Shown: positions 7,399-14,860, numbered from the stretch's first letter. The stretch is DNA of 21,511 bases from CALAED01 sp937891035 (GCA_035642125.1 DASQSZ010000144.1:1-21511); one strand, 5' to 3'. Made by a program: numbers and translations. The notes: generated from the letters alone by a model not told the origin.

Positions 7399-9030
7399 TC
7401 AGCCCGGCGTCTTCGCGCGCGCCGTGATCACCGCGGCCTCGCCGGGCCCGACGGTGATCTTCATCGTGTGGTCCCTGACCGGCACGTACGCCGGGCGGAA
7501 CCCGGGCCACGCGCCGTCGGTGCCGACCTGGACGCCGTCGACCCGCACCTGCGGGGCGTCGAGGGTGCGGCCGGCGCCGGTCGGGTCGTACGGGGTCATC
7601 CGGTTGACCATGGCCGCGGCGGCGGGCACGGAGACCGTGAGCGTCGCCGGCCGGTCCCCCTTGTTGATCAGGAACAGCCGCCGCTCGACGGGGCCGGTCT
7701 CGACGCGCCACGCCTTGACCGCCGCGGCGGAGTCCGCCGGCTCACCCGGCGCCGGCGTCACCGCGACCGGTCGCAGCCCGGTGCCGCCCTGCGCGAGCCG
7801 CCCGAACAGCAGCGTCGCGTAGTAGAGCGGAGCCGCGGACGGAGCGCCCATCGCCGGGCTCGGGTCGTAGTTGATCGCGTTGTAGTAGGCGTTGCCCTCC
7901 TCAGGGAAGAAGAAGGCGCGGACCTCGGCGTTGTGGAAGTTCACCCCTATCGAGCCGGTGCCACAGGAGGCGTTGGCCCCCGGCGCGTTGGGGGGTTGCG
8001 GGCACGCCGCGTGGAACATCAGGTCCAGCCCGTACGTCGCGCTGGCGGCGACGTTGCTCACGCCGTCGGCGCCGCGGCCCGCCGCGGTGTTCGTCTCTTC
8101 GAGTCGGTAGCCGAGCCCGCGGCGCGCGGTCTCCTGGCCGTGCACGTACGCCTGGTAGTCGAGGCTCGCCATGTGCTCGTCGGACAGCAGCGCGCCGATG
8201 CTCGGGCAGCGGTACGGCCGGTTCACACAGGTGCGGGCGAGCGGGTAGAAGTGGTCGCTCGCGTACGCCCCGAAGGCGCCGGCCCGCTCCCGCATCACCG
8301 CCGCGTTCGTGTCGAGGATCCGCGGCCAGTCCCAGAAGTAGCGGGTGGGCACGGTCCGCTGGTCGATGTCCTGCCAGGGCAGGATGTCCTCGCTGGTGTT
8401 CGGCGCGATCACCGGGAACGGACCGGTGACGGAGGCGTCTGAGTACGTCGTCAGATCGCCGAGGTAGCTTTCGAGGTCGTCGCGGTAGGACAGGTCCGGT
8501 TCGTTGCCCAGCTCGATGCCGGCGATGCGGCGTTCCGCGCCGGCGAAGGCCGGTGCGACCCCATCCCGGACAAAGCGTCGTGCGTGGTCCGGGCCGACGA
8601 ACGGCCGCGTCTGGCTCGGCGGCGCCATCGCCGTGCCGAGCACGACCCCCCAGGACGAGCCTGTCGCGTTCAGAGTGGCCCTGATGGCGGCGAGGTCCTC
8701 GAGGGTGATCACCCGGTTGGTGTTGGGCGCCGCCGGGTCGAACGGCACGAGGTCCTGCGACGACCCGCCGATGCGCAGCACGCCGGGGCCGAGGTTGGAC
8801 AGCAGCCGGGTGAAGGCCGGCCGGGCCTTCGGCCCCATGTAGCGCTCGATCAGCGACCATTCAACGCTGAAGCCGACGAAATGGCGTGGGATCTCGCCCT
8901 GGCTCGCCCGCCCGAGGTCCATCGTGACCGACCCCGCCGCGTCCGCGCGCGCCGCTCCTGGCTGGACGAGCAGCGCGACGGCCGCGAGGCCGGCGGCCAC
9001 CCGAACGATGTTCCGCATAAATCTGTTCAT
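7399..9030 (-). CDS. Secreted GH79-type glycoside hydrolase (beta-glucuronidase/heparanase-like)
   Basis: A 543-residue secreted enzyme. It has a signal peptide (MNRFMRNIVR, hydrophobic core, likely cleavage after ARA at residue 29), then a TIM-barrel catalytic domain, then a C-terminal beta domain (about 400-543). GH79-like features are an ELGNEPDL motif supplying the acid/base Glu177 and YRLEETNT supplying the nucleophile Glu311, with the N-terminal FVGFSVEWSLIERY and LRIGGSSQD stretches. GH79 enzymes remove glucuronic acid or related residues from polysaccharides and glycoproteins outside the cell. The ATG at 9030 has GGTGGTGAC directly upstream. A LacI regulator lies upstream on the same strand and a LacI-type palindrome lies between, so sugar-responsive control is likely. 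The exact glycoside is not known. Confidence 0.88.
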   Translation of the reverse strand: MNRFMRNIVRVAAGLAAVALLVQPGAARADAAGSVTMDLGRASQGEIPRHFVGFSVEWSLIERYMGPKARPAFTRLLSNLGPGVLRIGGSSQDLVPFDPAAPNTNRVITLEDLAAIRATLNATGSSWGVVLGTAMAPPSQTRPFVGPDHARRFVRDGVAPAFAGAERRIAGIELGNEPDLSYRDDLESYLGDLTTYSDASVTGPFPVIAPNTSEDILPWQDIDQRTVPTRYFWDWPRILDTNAAVMRERAGAFGAYASDHFYPLARTCVNRPYRCPSIGALLSDEHMASLDYQAYVHGQETARRGLGYRLEETNTAAGRGADGVSNVAASATYGLDLMFHAACPQPPNAPGANASCGTGSIGVNFHNAEVRAFFFPEEGNAYYNAINYDPSPAMGAPSAAPLYYATLLFGRLAQGGTGLRPVAVTPAPGEPADSAAAVKAWRVETGPVERRLFLINKGDRPATLTVSVPAAAAMVNRMTPYDPTGAGRTLDAPQVRVDGVQVGTDGAWPGFRPAYVPVRDHTMKITVGPGEAAVITARAKTPG

Positions 9031-9031
9031 G

Positions 9032-9148
9032 TCACCACCAATCCGGCGAACCGCCAGAACGCGCCTGGCTGATCCGCGGCGAAGTCGAGGCCGACGTCCC
9101 GGCGTAGCTCCGCATGCGCCGCAACCGCCGGACCCGCCGCCCGCGCAT
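9032..9148 (-). CDS. Possible 38-residue leader ORF before the GH79 gene
   Basis: ATG at 9148 is preceded by GGGAGGAG with 5 bases spacing, the best Shine-Dalgarno match in this region. The frame encodes a very Arg-rich start (MRGRRVRRLRRMR) and ends in DWW-TGA. The stop lies one base before the ATG of the hydrolase gene, an arrangement that allows translational coupling. I know of no homologue. It could be a leader peptide or a chance frame in G/C-rich DNA. Confidence 0.35.
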   Translation of the reverse strand: MRGRRVRRLRRMRSYAGTSASTSPRISQARSGGSPDWW

Positions 9149-9174
9149 GAGCACTCCTCCCAGGTCAGCACCGA

Positions 9175-9186
9175 GAAACCGGTTTC
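9175..9186. promoter_or_regulatory. LacI-family operator palindrome
   Basis: GAAACCGGTTTC is a perfect 12-bp palindrome with the central CG step typical of LacI-family operators. It lies 145 bases upstream of the GH79 start and 64 bases after the stop of the lacI-type gene. No convincing -10 box could be placed next to it; TTGACG at 9224-9219 on the minus strand is a possible -35. Confidence 0.7.
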
Positions 9187-9249
9187 CGATTGAGGAGTTC
9201 AGCACTAATTGCCGGAATCGTCAATAGATGGGGCCTGAGAGAGCTTTGG

Positions 9250-10323
9250 TCAGTTGGGTGAGGAGGGTGACTCGAATGACCCCAGGGGCGCGCCCGTTGG
9301 CGGCCCCGGCGGCGAGCCCGGCGCCATGCCGGTGGACTCGCGCACGATGAGGCTCGGCTCCAGGCGGACCGACACGGTCGACGTGCCGTCGCCGAGCCGC
9401 TCGCGCAGCAGCTCCCAGCTTCGCCGGCCCAGCTCGGCCTTGGGCAGCCGGACGGTGGTCAGGGCCGGCTGGACGAAGTCGGCGGTGGCGATGTCGTCGA
9501 AGCCGGCGACCGACACCTCCCCGGGCACCGCGCGGGCGAGGGCGCGCAGCCGGGCCAGCGCCCCCAGCGCGACGAGGTCGTTGAAGCAGACGATCGCGGT
9601 GACGCCGGCGTCGAGCGCGGCCGGGACGGACGCGTACCCGTCGGCGCTCTTCGAGCCGGTCGCCACGATGACCGGATCCGGCCAGCGCGCCTCGACGGCG
9701 CGCAGCCGTTCGGCGTTCGAAAACGACGAGGCAGGTCCGGCGAGGTAGGCGAGCCGGCGGTGCCCGAGCGCGGCCAGGTGGTCGAGGACCGCGTGCATGC
9801 CGTGCTCGGAGTCGATGACCACCGACGTGGTCAGCGGCGGATCGACCAGCCGGTTGGTGCACACGGTCGGCAGCCCCTTGCGTACGGCCCGGCGCAAATC
9901 GGCCTTGTCCGCCCGCGGCGAGCAGAGGATCAGCCCGTCCACCCGGCGCGAGAGATCTTGGATCAGCCGCAGCTCGGCCTTGGCGTCTTCGTCGGAGTCG
10001 GCGACGACGACGCTGAAGTCGTCGCGGCCCGCCGCCACCGTGAGGGCCTTGACCACCTCGGGAAAGAACGGGTTGGCCAGGTCGGGCACGATGACCCCGA
10101 CCGTGCGGGTCGCCCCGCGCGCCAAACCCTGCGCGATCGCGCTCGGCTGGTAACGAAGCTGCCGGCTGACCCGCTTGACCCGCTCGGCAAGCACGGGGTC
10201 GACCGTGTGCTGGCCGTTGAGCACACGCGAGACGGTGGCGCGGGACACGCCGGCCCGCCGGGCGACGTCGGCGATGGTCACCCTGCGGCCGCCCGCGGCG
10301 GCGGACTGACCTTGCCTGGACAC
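9250..10323 (-). CDS. LacI-family transcriptional regulator
   Basis: A 357-residue regulator. The N-terminal LacI helix-turn-helix is clear: VTIADVARRAGVSRATVSRVLNG (about residues 15-37), followed by the hinge helix YQPSAIAQGLAR. A periplasmic-binding-protein-like sensor domain runs from TRTVGVIVPDLANPFFPEVV to about residue 330, with GYASVPAALDAGVTAIVCFND and VSVAGFDDIATADFVQPALTTVRLP. A Gly/Pro/Ser-rich tail ends the protein. The start is GTG at 10323; GGAGG lies 14 bases upstream, which is long, and a downstream start is not excluded. Such proteins usually repress sugar-utilisation genes until a sugar binds. The best target in the window is the adjacent GH79 gene, which has a palindromic operator upstream. 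Confidence 0.92.
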   Translation of the reverse strand: MSRQGQSAAAGGRRVTIADVARRAGVSRATVSRVLNGQHTVDPVLAERVKRVSRQLRYQPSAIAQGLARGATRTVGVIVPDLANPFFPEVVKALTVAAGRDDFSVVVADSDEDAKAELRLIQDLSRRVDGLILCSPRADKADLRRAVRKGLPTVCTNRLVDPPLTTSVVIDSEHGMHAVLDHLAALGHRRLAYLAGPASSFSNAERLRAVEARWPDPVIVATGSKSADGYASVPAALDAGVTAIVCFNDLVALGALARLRALARAVPGEVSVAGFDDIATADFVQPALTTVRLPKAELGRRSWELLRERLGDGTSTVSVRLEPSLIVRESTGMAPGSPPGPPTGAPLGSFESPSSPN

Positions 10324-10442
10324 GCCCCAACAGTAAGCCTCCGCGGGTCCTGCCGGTCACCGTGTGCGAGCGCGGCGGCCCGGCGATGAAAGTCTCCCGT
10401 CGTCCCTCAGCGGGATCCGGTGGCGGGGAAGTCAAGGGATGG

Positions 10443-11360
10443 TCAGGACAGCTCGGTCGGTGCTCCGCTGACAAGATCTTCCAGGTAGCGGCGAAACGAG
10501 AGGGGCGCGCGCCCCAGGATGGTCGACAGGACCAGGCCGTTGCCGGGCAGGCCGTGCTCGTCGTAGTGGGCGTACATCTCGGCGATCCGCTGGAGTTGCC
10601 ATTCGTCGAAAGGCGGCCGGGACCCGCCGGCCCAGGCGTCGAAGCTCGGCTCGCTGACCTCGATGTCCCGGCCGAGCACCTCGCGCATGAGCGCGACGAT
10701 GTCGTCGCGGTCGGCGATGCGGGCGCACAGCTCGAAGGTTCCGTAGGCGAGGCGATCGTCGGTCAGTGCGATCGTCGCGACCTCGACGACGTCACGGTAG
10801 TCCACCCAGGCGATCTTCGCCTTCCTCGAGAACGGCTCGCCGAACACGCCGGTGCCGACGACGGTTTGCCAGACACGGCCGATGTTCTGGTAGAACCGCG
10901 CGGGTTGCAAAATCGTGAATCGCATCCCGGACGCGTACAGCGCCCGTTCGACCGGGAGCTTGGCGGAATGGTTCCACAAGCCGTTGCCGGGGTGGATCAC
11001 GGCGGAGAACACAAAGTTCCGCACGTCGGCCGCCGCCGCGGCCGCCACCATGTTGAGCCCGAGCCGCGTCTCGTCCCGATGAAACGCAGGGCCGATATGG
11101 AAGACGCCGTCGACCCCCCGCGCCGCCGCCGTCAGGCTGTCCACATCACGCAGATCGCCGATCGCGATCTCGCCGGCGCCGCGTGCCCGCAACGCCTCGG
11201 CGCGCTGCTCGTCCCGGACCAGCCCCCGTACCCGTACGCCCCGCCGGGCGAGCGCGGGCACCACAAGACCGGCCAGGCGACCGGTCGCGCCGACGACAAG
11301 CACGGTGCGGCTCGCGCTCGTGCCGAAGTCGGCACCGTTCCCCGTCGCAGGATCGTCCAT
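10443..11360 (-). CDS. NmrA-like NAD(P)-binding protein
   Basis: A 305-residue atypical SDR of the NmrA/TMR type. It has the Rossmann motif VLVVGATGRLAGLVVPAL after a short 17-residue leader. RGLVRDEQRAEAL and GDLRDVDSLTAAARGVDGVFHIGP follow, as in NmrA-family proteins that bind NAD(P) without a full YxxxK catalytic site. The middle contains FVFSAVIHPGNG and MRFTILQPARFYQN. Family members act either as redox sensors (NmrA) or as reductases; nothing here decides between them. The ATG at 11360 has GGTGG 4 bases upstream. The gene lies upstream of lacI on the same strand with a 119-base gap, so it may be a separate unit. No terminator is obvious in that gap. Confidence 0.85.
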   Translation of the reverse strand: MDDPATGNGADFGTSASRTVLVVGATGRLAGLVVPALARRGVRVRGLVRDEQRAEALRARGAGEIAIGDLRDVDSLTAAARGVDGVFHIGPAFHRDETRLGLNMVAAAAAADVRNFVFSAVIHPGNGLWNHSAKLPVERALYASGMRFTILQPARFYQNIGRVWQTVVGTGVFGEPFSRKAKIAWVDYRDVVEVATIALTDDRLAYGTFELCARIADRDDIVALMREVLGRDIEVSEPSFDAWAGGSRPPFDEWQLQRIAEMYAHYDEHGLPGNGLVLSTILGRAPLSFRRYLEDLVSGAPTELS

Positions 11361-11407
11361 AGGGCCACCGTAGGCGGCGGGCCGGGCGACCCGCCCGGCG
11401 ACGTGCC

Positions 11408-11563
11408 CTACGAACGGAGGCGAACCATGTGGCCGGTTATTCGTTCCATTGTCTCGGCGAGGAGAGTCCGCTGATAAGCGTAATGGATGTACGGCAGTTC
11501 CTCAGCCGTGTTCCACCATTGCGCGTCGCGATGATCTAATCCGCCGTCAAAGGTGGTAGCCCG
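11408..11563 (-). pseudogene. Gene remnant, C-terminal fragment of an unknown protein
   Basis: The minus strand has a 51-codon open stretch bounded upstream by TGA (11564-11566) and ended by TAG (11410-11408). The peptide is aromatic and acidic and reads like real protein: DHRDAQWWNTAEELPYIHYA followed by an amphipathic helix (TLLAETMERI). There is no start codon in its first 35 codons and no ribosome site. It uses A/T-ending codons (TTA, TTT, ATA, ACA), unlike its G/C-rich neighbours but like the kinase gene next to it. I do not recognise the family. The rest of the 313-base gap (11361-11673) shows only a weak TAGGAT (-10-like, 11618-11623) before the kinase gene. Confidence 0.35.
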
Positions 11564-11673
11564 TCACCCGCATAGCGCATCACGCCGGTTTAGCCACGGC
11601 AGGGCGGATCTGCATGCTAGGATGGCATTCTAGAAGAAGCTCGACCGGCGGCTGCGAGCAGGAATTGGATAAA

Positions 11674-12618
11674 ATGGAACGGCCACGAACAATAACTATC
11701 AATGGCGACCTCGGCAGCGGCAAGAGCACGGTCGCGATTGAGCTCGCCAACCGGCTCGGCCGGCGCCGGATCAGCATGGGCGATATCTATCGACAGATAG
11801 CACAGCAGCGAGGCATGACCGCGCTCCAGTTGAATCGCCATTCAGAACGAGACCTCAACGTTGATGCTCATGTCGACCGGATTCAGCAGGACCTGGCGTT
11901 GTCCGATGAGGCGATGATCGTGGACAGCCGATTGGGCTGGCACTTCTTCGCCGATGCTTTCAAGGTGCACCTCGTCACCGACCCCACGGTCGCCGCGCAG
12001 CGCGTCATGGCACGGCCCGCCGACGGCGTCGAATCATATGCCTCGATCGAGGAGGCCAAGCAGCACCTGCACGAACGGAGCGCGAGCGAACGCGCACGGT
12101 TCCTTGCCCGCTATCATGTTGATAAAGCTCGACTGCGCAATTACAGCCTGGTGTGCGACACCACCCGCACGCGCCCAGAGGAAGTCGCATCACACGTGGT
12201 CGACGCGTTCGAGCGCTACGCCGGCGGAGAGCTTTCCTTGCTGCTCGACCCGCGCCGGCTCTACCCCACGGAACAAATCAAGAATCTGCGGGGAGCGTGG
12301 GAGCCCGCGGGCGACGACCTAGTGCGAAAGGTCGCCGCGACAAACGTTTATGACCTGCCACCGATTAGAGTCGGCTACGACGGCCATCGATTCTTCATCA
12401 TCGACGGGCACCGCCGGGCCAGCGCCGCGCTGCGGGCGAACCTGACATTGATTCGCGCCGAACTAGCCGCTGAGGCCGAAGAAATCGTCGTTGGCGACCT
12501 TACCGCCGATGAGTTCTTTTTGGCCGGCGTCCAGCTCTCCTCGATCTATGATTGGGAAGCCGCCCACGACATCACCCTTTCCTTGCCGCCCCACCTTCGC
12601 CAGAAAGTCCAGCGTTGA
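11674..12618 (+). CDS. Archaeal-type cytidylate kinase domain fused to a ParB-like domain
   Basis: A 314-residue fusion. Residues 5-185 form a P-loop kinase: Walker A GDLGSGKST (11-19), ISMGDIYRQIAQQRGM (33-48), and then DAHVDRIQQDLA and DSRLGWHFF. This order is that of the archaeal-type CMP kinase family (CMP + ATP to CDP + ADP) rather than the bacterial Cmk. Residues about 195-270 resemble the ParB/sulfiredoxin-like N-terminal domain: LYPTEQIKNLR, LPPIRV, then FFIIDGHRRASAAL, where ParB-like proteins usually have DGHHR. The start ATG at 11674 has AGGA 10 bases upstream; an in-frame ATG at 11614 exists but the fold begins only after 11674. Base composition is lower in G/C than the flanks, suggesting transfer. 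Its function is unknown. Confidence 0.75.
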   Translation: MERPRTITINGDLGSGKSTVAIELANRLGRRRISMGDIYRQIAQQRGMTALQLNRHSERDLNVDAHVDRIQQDLALSDEAMIVDSRLGWHFFADAFKVHLVTDPTVAAQRVMARPADGVESYASIEEAKQHLHERSASERARFLARYHVDKARLRNYSLVCDTTRTRPEEVASHVVDAFERYAGGELSLLLDPRRLYPTEQIKNLRGAWEPAGDDLVRKVAATNVYDLPPIRVGYDGHRFFIIDGHRRASAALRANLTLIRAELAAEAEEIVVGDLTADEFFLAGVQLSSIYDWEAAHDITLSLPPHLRQKVQR

Positions 12619-12683
12619 CCGGCGGCGCGTTGGATGTAGCGTCGATGTGAGCTGCCGGTTCACCGCGAAAGACGCTTCCGGGG

Positions 12684-13349
12684 TCAAGCGAGTCCAGGCG
12701 GCGCCATACCGGCCACATCATGGACGAAACCGTAGGCGAGCGCTTGGGTGGCGGTGAAAATCCGGCCCCTTTCGGCATCATCGCGGATCTCCTCGACAGC
12801 CCGTCCGGTGATCTCCGCCAGCCGCTGATAGAGGGCGCCCACCAGCCTACGATGATCCTTCTCGCGCTCGGCCAGCTCGGCCGCTGTACCGTCGAACCGT
12901 TGCCTCGGCTCGTTCAGCCGCAAGATCGCGTGCCGGGTCATCTCACGTCGTTGGGCGGATGCCAGGATGGCCAGCGCCGCGCCGCCGACCTCGCCCACCA
13001 CCAGGGCATGGACCGGGCAAGTGAGCACATCGATCGTGTCCACCATGCTGAAGGCGGCGTCCAGGGTGGCGTCACGCGCCCGCAGATTCATCATGATGGG
13101 CTCGTCGCCCAGCGCGTCCAGCGTCATGAGCTGCGAACACAGCTCCGTGGCGCGCTCTTCGTCGACGGTGCCATGGACCATCACCATCCGCGTTTGGCGG
13201 GCCGGATGGACCTCATAGGTGGTCACCCGGATCGGGGTGAGGGCCTCGGCGGTCCGCGAGGGGGTGTCCGGTTGCCCGAAGGGCGAGAACCCCGGACGGA
13301 ACCGCCGGGGATCCGGCTCTTGCTCAGGCGGCCAAGAGGAGGTGTTCAT
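12684..13349 (-). CDS. ClpP-like protein, probably catalytically inactive
   Basis: A 221-residue ClpP/crotonase-fold protein with an extra 40-residue Pro/Arg-rich N-terminus. Alignment to E. coli ClpP (from memory) runs from MVMVHGTVDEERATELCSQL to RIFTATQALAYGFVHDV. The catalytic Ser of GQAASMGA is Gly123 (GEVGGAAL), the catalytic His of MIHQP is Asn146 (RLNEP), and the SPGG oxyanion loop is RARDAT. An Asp remains at 190/191. It should therefore not cleave peptides, but could assemble with active ClpP subunits or act as a scaffold, as ClpR does in plants and cyanobacteria. The start overlaps the upstream regulator as ATGA, and GGAAGGACC is its ribosome site. The convergent kinase gene ends 65 bases away. 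Confidence 0.8.
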   Translation of the reverse strand: MNTSSWPPEQEPDPRRFRPGFSPFGQPDTPSRTAEALTPIRVTTYEVHPARQTRMVMVHGTVDEERATELCSQLMTLDALGDEPIMMNLRARDATLDAAFSMVDTIDVLTCPVHALVVGEVGGAALAILASAQRREMTRHAILRLNEPRQRFDGTAAELAEREKDHRRLVGALYQRLAEITGRAVEEIRDDAERGRIFTATQALAYGFVHDVAGMAPPGLA

Positions 13350-13687
13350 CGTGGTCCTTCCTTGGGCGGTGCGTCCGCCTGCCAGCTGATGACGCGTCCG
13401 AGCGCGGCCGCGTAGCGCTCCAACGTGGAGGCGCGCACATCGGCGTCTCCCGTTTCAAGGCGCGCGACCGCCGACTGCGAGGTGCCCATGCGGGCCGCTA
13501 TCTGGGTCTGCGAAAGCCCCACCGCCCTGCGGTGGCTGACGAGCTGGGCGATCAACCGGCGACGGTGCTCCGTCATCCGCCGATGCCGGATGGCCATCTC
13601 CCGGAAGCCGGGGAGAACCGGCAGGTCGTCGGGCTCCGGCTGGTCTGCCAATCCCGGCCGGTCAGGCGGCTCCATCGAGGCGTTCAT
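13346..13687 (-). CDS. XRE-family helix-turn-helix regulator
   Basis: A 113-residue protein. After an acidic, proline-rich N-terminus (1-25) comes a helical linker (FREMAIRHRRMTEHRRRLIAQ) and a Cro/C1-type HTH: VGLSQTQIAARMGTSQSAVARLETG, then STLERYAAALGRVISW. It probably binds DNA as a dimer. Its stop overlaps the start of the ClpP-like gene (ATGA), so the two are translated together and likely work together. The ATG at 13687 has no ribosome site, but TACCGT lies 7 bases upstream, as expected for a leaderless mRNA; an in-frame ATG at 13675 is the alternative. It could regulate its own operon or be regulated through contact with the ClpP-like protein. Confidence 0.85.
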   Translation of the reverse strand: MNASMEPPDRPGLADQPEPDDLPVLPGFREMAIRHRRMTEHRRRLIAQLVSHRRAVGLSQTQIAARMGTSQSAVARLETGDADVRASTLERYAAALGRVISWQADAPPKEGPR

Positions 13688-13694
13688 ATGCCCA

Positions 13695-13722
13695 ACGGTA
13701 TCTCTTTTTTAAGATCTCGCAA
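13695..13722 (-). promoter_or_regulatory. Promoter for the XRE/ClpP-like pair, probably leaderless
   Basis: On the minus strand TTGCGA (13722-13717), a 16-base A-rich spacer, then TACCGT (13700-13695, matching TANNNT). The transcription start would fall at or next to the ATG at 13687, and there is no Shine-Dalgarno sequence. Confidence 0.55.
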
Positions 13723-13734
13723 TAGATGGCCACC

Positions 13735-14187
13735 TCACCCGACGCCGAGCCGGGCCAGGACATCCAGCAGGTCCGGCGGCTCAAGCTGGTCGTCCAAGGC
13801 GGCGAGCCGCCCGGGTGTGAACCAGCCGTGTCCGCGATAACCGTCGAGCTCGTCGGCGGTGAAAGCGGTCGGCCGGACGGGTGGGGCGACGTCGAACCGG
13901 GCTAGGAAGAAGGGCTCCACCTTCTCGTACCAGATTCCAAGCCACCGGAACCGGCGGTGCACCATGACGCAGGGCTCCCCAACCGCGTCGCCTGGCAGCC
14001 CCGTCTCCTCATATAGCTCCCGGCGCGCGGCGAGCAGCGGCGTTTCACCAGGCTCAACGCCACCGCCGGGCGGCTCCCACAGCATGACGTCGTCGACGTC
14101 GTCGTGCCATTTCAAGAGCAGGATCCGGCCGGCCCCGTCGACACAGATCACCCGGACGGCCGGCCGGTCGTCGGCGGCCTCTGCCAT
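13735..14187 (-). CDS. Nudix hydrolase
   Basis: A 150-residue Nudix protein. The complete Nudix box is present at about residues 46-69: G-x5-E-x7-REL-x-EE-x-GL, seen as GGVEPGE ... ARRELYEETGL. The acidic residues of this box bind Mg2+ for cleavage of nucleoside diphosphates linked to another group. The substrate cannot be read from the sequence; candidates in the family include oxidised nucleotides, ADP-ribose and NDP-sugars. The ATG at 14187 has GGAG 5 bases upstream and is preceded directly by an in-frame GTG. It is upstream of the XRE gene on the same strand with a 47-base gap that holds the XRE promoter. It is divergent from the acetyltransferase gene. Confidence 0.92.
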   Translation of the reverse strand: MAEAADDRPAVRVICVDGAGRILLLKWHDDVDDVMLWEPPGGGVEPGETPLLAARRELYEETGLPGDAVGEPCVMVHRRFRWLGIWYEKVEPFFLARFDVAPPVRPTAFTADELDGYRGHGWFTPGRLAALDDQLEPPDLLDVLARLGVG

Positions 14188-14309
14188 CACGACTCCATCC
14201 GCGACGCGCGGAATTGGGTGGTTTCTGGTCGTCGTCGCAACGGCATGCTCGATTGTCCTTTCATCGGCCGGGAGAGCGCATTGTCAGTCGTGGCTACTAC
14301 AGTGCCGTG

Positions 14310-14801
14310 ATGAGGCTCGAGATGATGACCGCGGCGGATGTCGAGTTGCGGCTGCGGATGGAGACCGACCCGGTGATGATGGCCGAGTTGGGCGGTCCCC
14401 GGCCACCGGAGGCCATCGAGCGAGCGCATGCGAAGTCGCTGACCATGGCCGCCGAGGGGCGATGCTGGCCGCTCAAGGTGATCCCGGACGGTTCGCCTTC
14501 GGCCGCCGGCACCGTCATGGTCTTCGAGTCCTCCCATGCGGATGAGACGATCTTCGAGATCGGATGGATGGTCCTACCGGAGTTCCAAAACCGGGGAATC
14601 ATGGGTCGGGCCGTACACGCGGTGTTGGACAAGGCGCGGGCGGAGCGGATGTTCGGGCGGATCCACGCCTTTCCCGCGGTGCCGAACGGCCCGTCCAACA
14701 GGATCTGCGAGAAGAACGGGTTCGTGAACCTCGGAGAGTGCGACTTCAAGTTCGGCGGGCGCGTCCTTCGGTGCCATCACTGGCGCATTGATGTGTCCTG
14801 A
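14310..14801 (+). CDS. GNAT-family N-acetyltransferase
   Basis: A 163-residue acetyltransferase of the RimJ/RimL-like type. The acetyl-CoA pyrophosphate loop is visible in IGWMVLPEFQNRGIMGRAV (motif A, QNRGIMG), followed by PNGPSNRICEKNGFVNLG, the usual motif B with a GF turn. The N-terminus LRMETDPVMMAELGGPRPPE is typical of the family. It transfers acetyl from acetyl-CoA to an amine on an unknown substrate. I start at ATG 14310, directly after an in-frame GTG. No ribosome site is present; TACAGT (14298-14303) lies 6 bases upstream, which would fit a leaderless message, though no -35 is clear. Divergent from the Nudix gene with 122 bases between. Confidence 0.87.
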   Translation: MRLEMMTAADVELRLRMETDPVMMAELGGPRPPEAIERAHAKSLTMAAEGRCWPLKVIPDGSPSAAGTVMVFESSHADETIFEIGWMVLPEFQNRGIMGRAVHAVLDKARAERMFGRIHAFPAVPNGPSNRICEKNGFVNLGECDFKFGGRVLRCHHWRIDVS

Positions 14802-14860
14802 TCCGGCGCACCAGGGGGTGGGGAGCGCGTCCGGTCGGCCCACGCCGACGAGGGCGCCGG

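Noticed and set aside
9031..9171. Upstream in-frame extension of the GH79 gene to an ATG at 9171
   Set aside because: The signal peptide begins exactly at 9030 with a ribosome site, and the extension is Cys/Gly/Arg-rich without homology.
10324..10442. TTGACT-containing promoter for the lacI-type gene
   Set aside because: No acceptable -10 box lies at the right distance, and no operator copy is present there.
11427..11474. A 15-codon plus-strand ORF with a good GGAGG site upstream (MWPVIRS...)
   Set aside because: It lies antisense to the end of the minus-strand remnant, and the GGAGG is explained by that frame's Leu-Arg codons. No gene follows closely enough for it to be a leader.
12619..12683. 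Imperfect hairpin CCGGCGGC...GCTGCCGG between the kinase and ClpP-like genes
   Set aside because: The loop is over 20 bases and the stem is short with a mismatch, so it is too weak to call a terminator.
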